A stretch of 6,248 nucleotides of DNA from positions 39,370-45,617 of the forward strand of contig KL571243.1 in the NCBI GenBank assembly GCA_000715855.1. The letters run 5' to 3'. Below are positions 1 through 5,798 of this stretch, piece after piece. Under the pieces are notes generated by a model that did no database searches, was not told where the DNA came from, and was given only the letters and a program-made list of their open reading frames with translations. Every line of letters starts with the position of its first letter. Position 1 is the stretch's first letter. The position numbers were made by a program, and so were the translations under genes. The DNA comes from Actinoplanes liguriensis (GTDB lineage: Bacteria; Actinomycetota; Actinomycetes; Mycobacteriales; Micromonosporaceae).

Positions 1-2859
1 GCGGCTACGTGCCGTTCTCCACCACCGACCTGGATTCCGGGAAGTGGACCGCCGAGACGACGTACACGCTGCCGTCGCGGCCCCGGCACGGCACGGTCCT
101 GCCGGTCACCCAGGCCGAGTACGACCGGATCTCCGCGAAGTACGAGGAACCGGCGCCGGCGCCCGGCCTGCGGCTTCAGTACAGGTTCGACGAGACGAGC
201 GGCACGGTCGCGAAGGACTCGTCGGGCAACGGCTTCGACGGGACGCTCAACCGCGGGCCGGCGTTCACCTCCGGGGTCGACGGCGGCGCGATCAGCCTGG
301 CCGGCGGGCCGGGCTCGTCGGCCACCGCGCCGTACGTGACCATCCCGAACGGCGTGCTCAAGGGCGCGACGAGCGCAACGGTCTCGCTCTGGGCCAGGTG
401 GAACGCGTCCACGACGGTCAACCAGTGGATCTACGGACTCGGGCCGGACAGCACCAAGTACCTGTTCACCAGCCCGTCCAACGGCAGCTCGCTGCTCTAC
501 TCGGCGATCACCACCGGCAGTTGGTCGGCGGAGTCCAAGCTTGCGAACAGCGGTTCACTTCCCGGCGGGAGCTGGCAGCACGTCGCGGTCACCGTCGACG
601 GGACGGCCGGGACCGCGGCGATGTACCTCAACGGGCGCAAGGTCGCTTCCGCGACCGGGGTCACGGTCAAGCCCGGCGACCTCTATGACGCGTCGAAGGG
701 CTACTCCGGGTACATCGGCAAGTCGCTCTACTCGGCCGATCCGTACTTCGCCGGCAGCGTCGACGACTTCCGGATCTACAACACCGCGCTGAGCGGGGCG
801 GAGATCCTGAACCTGGCCGGCCGGGGCGCCTCCATCGGCAGGGTGACGTTGCCGCAGCTCAAGGTGGACGCGATCATCGACGACGCGGCGGGGACGGTGA
901 AGCTGCCGGTCGCCGAGGGCACCGACGTGACCGCGCTCGCGCCGACGTTCACGCTCGCCGAGGGCGCGACGATCAGCCCCGCCTCGGGGACGCCGCATGA
1001 CTTCAGCGCTCCCGTGACGTACCGGATAATCGGTAAAGACGGAGTGCAGCGGACCTGGACCGTCTCGGCTCTGGTGATGAAGAGCCCGGTGTTGCCGGGC
1101 TTCCATGCCGACCCGAACATCACCGTCTTCGGTGACACGTTCTGGATCTATCCGACGACGGACGGCTTCGCGAGCTGGTCCGGCACCCAGTTCCACGCGT
1201 TCTCCTCGACCGACCTGGTGCACTGGACCGACCACGGGGTGATCCTCGACCTCGGGCCGGACGTGACCTGGGCCGACGACAGCGCGTGGGCGCCGACCAT
1301 CGCCTCTCGGGGCGGGAAGTACTACTTCTACTTCTCCGGTGGACCGAGCAGCGGGAACACGGCGAAGCAACTCGGGGTCGCGGTGGCCGACAACCCGGCC
1401 GGTCCGTTCCGGGACTGTGTGTATAAGAGACAGCGGCTACAGCGGGCAGATGATCGACTCGGCGGTGTTCACCGACGACGACGGGAAGTCCTACCTGTAC
1501 TGGGGCAACGGCAACTCGTACCAGGTGCCGCTGAACGACGACATGATCTCGTTCGACCCGGCGCGGGTGAAGACGTACCACCCGGCGAACTACAACGAGG
1601 GCTCGTTCGTGATCAAGCGGAACGGGACCTACTACTTCATGTGGTCGGAGAACGACACGCGCAGCGCGGACTATCGCGTCGCGTACGCGACCGGCGATTC
1701 ACCTACCGGGCCGTGGAGCGACCGGATCGGCGTGATCCTGCAGAAGGACGCGTCGCTGGGCATCCTCGGGACCGGGCACCACTCGGTGGTCCGGGTTCCG
1801 GGCAGCGACGACTGGTACATCGCGTACCACCGATTCGCGATGCCCGGCGGCGACGGGACGCACCGCGAGACCACCGTCGACCGGCTCTTCTTCGACGCGG
1901 ACGGCCGGATCAAGCCGGTCGTGCCGACGCTGGAGAGCGTGGACCCGGTGACCGTGGCCCACGCGGGGCCGGACGTCTCCGGCGCCGAGGGCGGGCCGAT
2001 CGCGGTGCGCGGCTCGGTGTCGAACGACGCCAACCGGCCCACCTGGTCGACGGACGGGCCGTGCTCGTTCGCCGACCCGCACGCGGCGGCAACGACGGTT
2101 ACCTGCACCGACAACGGGTCGTTCACGGTCACGCTGACCACGGGCGGCAGCCGGGACTCGGCGCTGGTCACGGTGAGCAACGTCAGCCCGGCGGCCGGGA
2201 CGCCCTCGGTTCCGGTCGCGCCGGTCGCCACCGGGACGGCGGTGACGGTCGGCCTCCCGGTCACCGACGCCGGCGCGAGCGACTCCCTGTCCTGCACGGC
2301 GTCGTGGGGCGAAGGCCCGGATGCGAGCGGCACGGTCAGCGGCGGGGTGTGCACGGTGACCCACGCGTACTCGACCGGCGGCGTCTTCCAGCCGGCCGTG
2401 ACCGTTCGCGACGACGACGGGGCGACCTCCACGGTGACCGTGCCGCGGGTCGTCACCTACGTCGCCGGTGGCGGCCAGGCGGCCGGAAACGGCACGCTGA
2501 CCGCGCCCGCGGGGTGCCTCGACGGCATCCGCACGGGCGGGACGGTGGAGTTCGCGTTCAACGCGGGCTCCCCGGCCGGCCGCACCTGGATCCACTTCGC
2601 GGGCGGTGACCTGGACTTCCGGTCCACGTCCCACTCCGCGCCGCTGATCCTCGGCAACACCGCCACCTATCAGGGCACCGGCACGATCAACGGCGTCGGC
2701 TCCTACCGCTTCCTGGTCACGGCGATCGACGGCCCCGACCGACTGGCCGTCCGGATCTGGAACGCCCGCACCGGCCGGACCGTCTTCAACCTGCCCGCCC
2801 TCGGCGCTCCGCGCCTGACCACGGGAGGCGTGGTCGTCTCCCCGAAGAAGCACCGCTGA
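1..2859 (+). CDS. Multimodular secreted GH43 glycoside hydrolase, 5' end outside window, frame broken by adapter sequence at ~1416-1434
   Basis: Probable extracellular arabinan- or xylan-degrading enzyme; the exact substrate is not determinable. Reading starts at codon 3 with no true start in view. Modules by nucleotide: tail resembling the end of an upstream GH43 unit (3-150, motif PRHGTVLPVT); LamG/concanavalin-like domain (165-822); Ig-like domain of DUF5018 type (about 840-1080); GH43 five-bladed propeller (about 1083-1950); two PKD-like domains (about 1950-2190 and 2200-2460), each with a cysteine pair; and a C-terminal beta domain (2464-2856) with a GTGTINGVGSYRF motif. GH43 residues are present: general base Asp in HADPN (codon 1110), pKa-modulating Asp in QMID (1456), general acid Glu in NEGSF (1597) and the conserved His pair in GTGHH (1777). 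The frame is n≡0 mod 3 up to about 1415 and n≡1 mod 3 from about 1435, both matching the same family. Conceptual translations continuing either frame across the junction are partly nonsense. Family confidence is high; substrate specificity is unknown. Confidence 0.9.
1418..1433 (+). other. Tn5 mosaic-end (Nextera-type) adapter remnant inside the GH43 gene
   Basis: TGTGTATAAGAGACAG equals the last 16 bases of the 19-base engineered Tn5 mosaic end. The complement has T at the fourth base, where the natural outer end has A, and it lacks the natural inner-end core, so it fits the synthetic hybrid and not wild-type Tn5. It sits exactly where the GH43 frame changes. The peptides CVYKRQ and VCIRDS in the two frames are typical translations of this adapter. 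The bases around 1416-1434 are probably not genomic. Confidence 0.95.
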
Positions 2860-2865
2860 TCCCGG

Positions 2866-2909
2866 CGGGGTCGAACCGGGTGCCGTCTCCGTCGCCCGGC
2901 TCGACCCCG
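2866..2909 (+). terminator. Hairpin terminator after the GH43 gene
   Basis: The arms 2866-2880 and 2895-2909 pair over nine bases (CGGGGTCGA with TCGACCCCG), then a single A/C mismatch, then five more pairs (CCGGG with CCCGG). The loop is 14 bases. It begins seven bases after the stop codon. No strong T tract follows, which is common for actinobacterial terminators. Confidence 0.7.
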
Positions 2910-2953
2910 TTCGATCAGGACCGCCGGCCGCGCGTACCGCCGCCGGAGGACAA

Positions 2954-2969
2954 GGTTGACGAGTCAACC
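2954..2969. promoter_or_regulatory. Predicted MarR operator A (autoregulatory)
   Basis: GGTTGACGAGTCAACC is a perfect inverted repeat with 7-base arms and a 2-base centre. It lies just upstream of the -10 box of the MarR gene, over its expected -35 region. It matches the two sites before the nitroreductase gene at 12 of 16 (site B) and 13 of 16 (site C, complement) positions. Length, symmetry and place fit a MarR-family operator; binding itself is inferred. Confidence 0.72.
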
Positions 2970-2975
2970 AGTGGA

Positions 2976-2981
2976 TAGACT
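2976..2981 (+). promoter_or_regulatory. Candidate -10 box of a leaderless MarR transcript
   Basis: TAGACT fits the actinobacterial TANNNT pattern and ends seven bases before GTG 2989, so the predicted first transcribed base falls on or beside the start codon. There is no usable ribosome binding site at normal distance from this GTG (GGCGGA ends one base before it), which also suggests leaderless translation. No good -35 hexamer lies at 17 bases; the TTGACG within operator A is only 14 bases away. Confidence 0.55.
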
Positions 2982-2988
2982 GGCGGAC

Positions 2989-3465
2989 GTGACCGAGCCG
3001 CGATGGTTGAACGAGCAGGAAGAGCGAGCGTGGCGCGGCCTCATGACGATGGAGGAGGGCCTGACGGCGTTCATCGATCGCCGGCTCCGCACGCACTGCG
3101 GTCTCTCCCACGCCGACTACCAGGTGCTGGCCCATCTCTCCGAGGCGCCCGGCGGGCGGCTGAGATCCTTCGAGCTCGGCGACCTGCTGCGCTGGGAGAA
3201 GAGCAGGCTGTCCCAGCACCTGTCCCGGATGCAGGCGCGTGACCTGGTGACGCGGGAGCGCTCGCAGGTCGACCAGCGAGGCGCGGTGGTCACCATCACC
3301 GCGCAGGGCACGCAGCTGATCTCCGTCGCGGCCCGGCAGCACGTCGCCGACGCCCGCGACGCGGTCATCGACCAGCTCACGGCGACCGAGCTCAAGACCC
3401 TGACCGCGATCGCCGACAAGGTGCGGGAACGACTCGCGGTCCTGGATCCCAGCGGCAGGCGCTGA
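2989..3465 (+). CDS. MarR-family winged-helix transcriptional regulator
   Basis: A 158-residue DNA-binding repressor, normal MarR length, expected to act as a dimer that releases its operator on ligand binding or oxidation. After a first helix (about residues 9-35) comes LSHADYQVLAHLSEAPGG, a typical MarR dimer/HTH entry segment. The helix-turn-helix covers about 60-87 with a recognition helix around WEKSRLSQHLSRM, followed by a wing at 88-104 carrying the conserved DxR (Asp95, Arg97). C-terminal helices complete the dimer interface. I chose GTG 2989 because the protein then begins MTEPRWLNEQEERAW, as many actinobacterial relatives do, and a -10 box lies seven bases upstream. A longer form from TTG 2956 would start inside operator A. 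There is one cysteine (Cys37). The shared operators suggest that it controls itself and the downstream nitroreductase gene; the inducer is unknown. Confidence 0.93.
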   Translation: MTEPRWLNEQEERAWRGLMTMEEGLTAFIDRRLRTHCGLSHADYQVLAHLSEAPGGRLRSFELGDLLRWEKSRLSQHLSRMQARDLVTRERSQVDQRGAVVTITAQGTQLISVAARQHVADARDAVIDQLTATELKTLTAIADKVRERLAVLDPSGRR

Positions 3466-3493
3466 CTCCCGCCGCATCGGATCCCGTTCCGGC

Positions 3494-3529
3494 GCCGGCC
3501 CTGAGCGCGCTCAGGGCCGGCTTTGTCGT
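3494..3529 (+). terminator. Strong intrinsic terminator after the MarR gene
   Basis: A perfect 12-base-pair stem (3494-3505 with 3510-3521, GCCGGCCCTGAG against CTCAGGGCCGGC) closes a CGCG loop and is followed by TTTGTCGT. It starts 28 bases after the stop codon. It should separate the MarR transcript from the nitroreductase gene, which therefore needs its own promoter. Confidence 0.88.
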
Positions 3530-3574
3530 ATCCATCCGCCGGAGGTGCGGATCACTTCCGGACCGACCGGGTTT

Positions 3575-3590
3575 GGTTGATGTATTAACC
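3575..3590. promoter_or_regulatory. Predicted MarR operator B upstream of the nitroreductase gene
   Basis: GGTTGATGTATTAACC is an imperfect palindrome with outer GGTT/AACC arms, extended by one more T/A pair outside (3574 and 3591). It contains the candidate -35 hexamer. It differs from the complement of operator C at one of 16 positions and from operator A at four. A bound repressor here would block RNA polymerase at the -35 region. Confidence 0.75.
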
Positions 3591-3605
3591 AGTTGGGTCT
3601 ACGCT
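3577..3605 (+). promoter_or_regulatory. Candidate sigma-70 type promoter of the nitroreductase gene
   Basis: TTGATG (3577-3582) matches the -35 consensus at four of the six bases TTGACA. A 17-base spacer leads to TACGCT (3600-3605), of the TANNNT type. The predicted transcription start is about 3611-3613, giving a leader of about 26 bases. The -35 box lies inside operator B, and the start point lies inside operator C. Confidence 0.6.
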
Positions 3606-3607
3606 TT

Positions 3608-3623
3608 GGTTAACACATCAACC
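3608..3623. promoter_or_regulatory. Predicted MarR operator C over the nitroreductase transcription start
   Basis: GGTTAACACATCAACC reads on the opposite strand as GGTTGATGTGTTAACC, which matches operator B at 15 of 16 positions, so B and C are inverted copies. Their centres are 33 bases apart, about three helical turns, so two dimers could sit on roughly the same DNA face. The site covers the expected start point, 14 bases before the ATG. Confidence 0.75.
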
Positions 3624-3637
3624 GAATCGAGGCGATC

Positions 3638-4270
3638 ATGACCGCAGTCCCCTGCGACGGCACCGTGACCGGCGCGCCGCTCGGCCGCCTGGACGAGAAG
3701 GCGAAGCACACCCTGTTCACCGGCGCCCGCACGGCCAACACCTTCACGGCGACCCCGGTGACCGACCCCGAGCTGACCGCGATCTGGGAACTGACGCGAT
3801 GGGCCCCGACCTCGGCCAACTCCCAGCCGCTGCGGGTGCTCTTCGTCCATCCGGGCGACGGCCGGGACCGGCTCGTCAAGCACATGAGCGAGGGCAACCG
3901 CGCCAAGACGGCAACCGCCCCCGCGGTCGCCGTGCTGGCCGCGGACACCCGGTTCCACGAGCACATCCCGTCGGTCCTGCCGTACAAGCCGGAACTGAAG
4001 GACGTCTTCGCCGGCAACGACGACCTGCGCGCCGGCACCGCCTCGTTCAACGCGACCCTGCAGGCCGGCTACTTCATCCTCGCCGTCCGCGCCCAGGGGC
4101 TGGCCGCCGGGCCGATGGGCGGTTTCGACGCCACGGGCATCGACGCCGAGTTCTTCCCGGGCGGGCGGTTCCACTCGATTCTCGTGGTCAACATCGGCCA
4201 CCCCGGCAAGGACGCCTGGCACGCCCGGCTTCCCCGGCTGCACCACGACGACGTCGTGCAGTGGGCCTGA
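3638..4270 (+). CDS. Nitroreductase-family FMN oxidoreductase, RutE/HadB-like (malonic semialdehyde reductase type)
   Basis: A 210-residue cytoplasmic flavoprotein expected to bind FMN as a dimer and reduce a small substrate with NAD(P)H. It follows the layout of E. coli RutE (about 196 residues): LFTGARTANTF at about 26-36 (FMN phosphate-binding Arg/Thr/Asn region), WAPTSANSQP at 55-64, KTATAPAV at 90-97, SFNATLQAGY at 136-145, GPMGGFD at 158-164, then a VVNIGHPG strand and LPRL near the end. The N-terminus is about 14 residues longer than in RutE. GAGG at 3629-3632 lies five bases before the ATG and supports this start. No other pyrimidine-degradation (rut) genes are present, so RutE function is not implied; a quinone, nitro or enone detoxifying role under MarR control is equally likely. 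Two predicted operators and a promoter precede it. Confidence 0.92.
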   Translation: MTAVPCDGTVTGAPLGRLDEKAKHTLFTGARTANTFTATPVTDPELTAIWELTRWAPTSANSQPLRVLFVHPGDGRDRLVKHMSEGNRAKTATAPAVAVLAADTRFHEHIPSVLPYKPELKDVFAGNDDLRAGTASFNATLQAGYFILAVRAQGLAAGPMGGFDATGIDAEFFPGGRFHSILVVNIGHPGKDAWHARLPRLHHDDVVQWA

Positions 4271-4325
4271 ACCGGACGGACGTGCGGCCGCGACCGCGAC
4301 CGCGCCCACGCGCCGCCGGCCGGGC

Positions 4326-4374
4326 GCCCGAGCCGGTCGAGCGGCCACTTCAGAGGCGCCCGGTCGGCTCGGGC
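4326..4374 (+). terminator. Possible hairpin terminator after the nitroreductase gene
   Basis: Ten perfect base pairs join GCCCGAGCCG (4326-4335) and CGGCTCGGGC (4365-4374) around a 29-base loop. An alternative, overlapping pairing joins GGGCGCC (4322-4328) to GGCGCCC (4355-4361). No T tract follows. It is the only strong structure between the stop at 4270 and the importer promoter region, so a terminator role is reasonable but not certain. Confidence 0.45.
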
Positions 4375-4396
4375 AGGAAACCGCATTCCTTCTGCT

Positions 4397-4408
4397 GAGA
4401 ACGTTTCA
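4397..4408. promoter_or_regulatory. LacI-type operator-like site, upstream copy
   Basis: GAGAACGTTTCA carries one intact half (CGTTTCA) of the LacI/GalR-type palindrome TGAAACGTTTCA and a degenerate other half; 9 of 12 positions agree. Its complement shares TGAAACGTTC with the downstream copy at 4500. It lies nine bases before the candidate -35 box. Confidence 0.5.
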
Positions 4409-4416
4409 TCGCATCG

Positions 4417-4422
4417 TTGACT
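4417..4422 (+). promoter_or_regulatory. Candidate -35 box for the sugar importer operon
   Basis: TTGACT matches five of six consensus -35 bases and lies in the AT-richer stretch 4384-4500. The only candidate -10 at fair distance is AATGCT (4441-4446, 18-base spacer), which is weak, so the exact start of transcription is uncertain. The stretch 4424-4431 (TCAATTGA) is a short perfect palindrome with no assigned role. Confidence 0.4.
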
Positions 4423-4499
4423 CTCAATTGATGAGCGTGCAATGCTGCCTCGACGTATCGAATATCGCTGATCTCCAGGGCTGCGAATTCGTCATGTTC

Positions 4500-4511
4500 T
4501 GAAACGTTCCA
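4500..4511. promoter_or_regulatory. LacI-type operator, downstream copy
   Basis: TGAAACGTTCCA matches the palindromic LacI/GalR-type core TGAAACGTTTCA at 11 of 12 positions with the central CG. It sits seven bases before the GGGAGG ribosome binding site of the solute-binding protein gene, where a repressor would act as a roadblock. The regulator gene is not in the window. Confidence 0.65.
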
Positions 4512-4528
4512 CGACAGCGGGAGGCGTC

Positions 4529-5794
4529 ATGGCGGTCAGCAGGCGAACACTTCTCCGGGCGGGGCTGGCCGCGGCCGGAGCGAGCGTCGCGGCCGGGTGC
4601 GGGGACAGCGGGGACGACGGGAAGACGCTGCGGTTCGCCTGGTGGGGCAGTGAGGAACGGGCCACCGTCACGCAGAAGGTCGTGGACCTGTTCCACACCA
4701 GGCATCCGGACATCACGATCAAGACGACGTACGCCGCCTACGATCCGTACTTCCAGAAGCTCGCGACCGAGATGAGCGGCGGGAACGCACCGGACGTGCT
4801 GCAGATGGGCGACCGCTACCTGCGGGAGTACGCCGAGCGCAACACCCTGCTCGACCTCACGCCCCACCTCGGCAGCGCGATCAAGACCGCGGACCTGGAA
4901 CAGAAGCTGTTCACCGCCGGGAACATCGGCGACAAGACGTACGGCCTGCCGATGGGCCAGACCACGCACGTCCTGCAGTACGACGCCGAGCGCTGGAGCG
5001 CGGCCGGCGCGAAACTCCCCGCCGACGGCTGGACCTGGGACGACCTGCGCGAGGCCGGCGCCAAGGTGAGCGCGAAGTTCGGGCCGAAGGTCAGCGGGAT
5101 CAGCGACCCGTTCGGCATCGAGGACTGGTACGGCGACTGGCTGCGCCAGCAGGGCAAGGACCTCTACACCGCGGACGGCAAGCTCGGCTACACCGAGGCC
5201 GAGGTGGTCCGCTGGTGGCAGCTCGCCGTCGCGTTCAAGGGCGCGAAGGCGCTCACCCCGCCCGCGGTCACCAGCAACACCACGGGCACACCGTTCCCGC
5301 GCAAGGAGTCGACCGCCGAGTTCTGCCCGGACTCGACGGTCGGCATGACGTCCTGGGACACGTACGGAAGTGAATTCAAACTCTCCGCCTTCCCGACCGC
5401 CGGCAACGGGATCGGCCAGGTCACCCAGCCGCCGATGATGATCAGCGTCGCGCAGCGAACCAAGAATCAGGAGGCCGCGCTCACGTTCGTCGACTTCTTC
5501 CTCAACGACCCGGAGGCCGGCGCGCTGCTCGGCATGAGCCGCGGGCTCCCGGCCAACCTGACGATCCGGAAGTCGGTGACCGGGTCGCTGACCGACGAGT
5601 GGAAGATGGTCGCCGACTACGAGACCCTGGTCGCGCCGTTGCTGCTGCCCGCTCCCGCGCCGCCGCCCAAGGGCGCGGGCGTGGTGAAGACCCAGTTCCA
5701 GCGGATCTACGACGACGTGATGAACGCCAAGGCCACGCCGGAGCAGGCGGCGCCGCGGCTGATGAGCGAGATCCAGCAGGCGCTCGGGGCCTGA
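4529..5794 (+). CDS. Carbohydrate ABC transporter substrate-binding lipoprotein (family 1, MalE/UgpB-like)
   Basis: A 421-residue lipid-anchored receptor that captures a sugar outside the membrane and passes it to an ABC permease. The N-terminus MAVSRRTLLRAGLAAAG has a twin-arginine motif (SRRTLL) and a hydrophobic stretch ending in AAGC, so Cys24 is the predicted lipidated residue; export is probably by Tat. The mature part begins with LRFAWWGSEERA and has KVVDLFHTRHPDITI, then APDVLQMGDRYLREYAERN (about residues 90-108), the usual first-lobe pattern of solute-binding family 1. Later features include VGMTSWDTYGSEF, KLSAFPTAG and EAALTFVDFFLNDPEAG. GGGAGG at 4519-4524, four bases before ATG, supports the start. 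The leader has two LacI-type sites, and the permease gene follows after four bases. The sugar is unknown; a plant-wall oligosaccharide is possible given the GH43 gene nearby, but that is inference. Confidence 0.95.
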   Translation: MAVSRRTLLRAGLAAAGASVAAGCGDSGDDGKTLRFAWWGSEERATVTQKVVDLFHTRHPDITIKTTYAAYDPYFQKLATEMSGGNAPDVLQMGDRYLREYAERNTLLDLTPHLGSAIKTADLEQKLFTAGNIGDKTYGLPMGQTTHVLQYDAERWSAAGAKLPADGWTWDDLREAGAKVSAKFGPKVSGISDPFGIEDWYGDWLRQQGKDLYTADGKLGYTEAEVVRWWQLAVAFKGAKALTPPAVTSNTTGTPFPRKESTAEFCPDSTVGMTSWDTYGSEFKLSAFPTAGNGIGQVTQPPMMISVAQRTKNQEAALTFVDFFLNDPEAGALLGMSRGLPANLTIRKSVTGSLTDEWKMVADYETLVAPLLLPAPAPPPKGAGVVKTQFQRIYDDVMNAKATPEQAAPRLMSEIQQALGA

Positions 5795-5798
5795 GCGG

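Noticed and set aside
1418..1433. Natural Tn5/IS50 insertion end
   Set aside because: The sequence matches the synthetic mosaic end and not the wild-type outer or inner ends. No transposase gene or second end is present and no target duplication is visible.
1434..2609. Continuation of the first GH43 frame past the junction to 2609
   Set aside because: The translation becomes an arginine-rich, low-information string, while the other forward frame carries the rest of GH43 and the PKD-like domains.
1339..2859. Separate 506-residue protein starting at 1339
   Set aside because: Its first 30 or so residues are an out-of-frame reading of the GH43 gene and of the adapter; the real protein continues from the upstream frame.
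3005..3010. Extra GGTTGA half-site inside the MarR coding region
   Set aside because: The matching AACC half is absent at the right distance, so it is not counted as an operator.
2989..3465. Cys37 of the MarR protein as an OhrR-type redox switch
   Set aside because: It is the only cysteine, but it lies in the HCGLSH segment and not at the usual OhrR position near the N-terminus; nothing else in the sequence supports a thiol switch.
1699..3477. 592-residue open frame on the minus strand
   Set aside because: It overlaps two well supported genes and the intergenic terminator, is rich in Arg/Gly/Ala/Val and shows no family motif; a GC-rich shadow.
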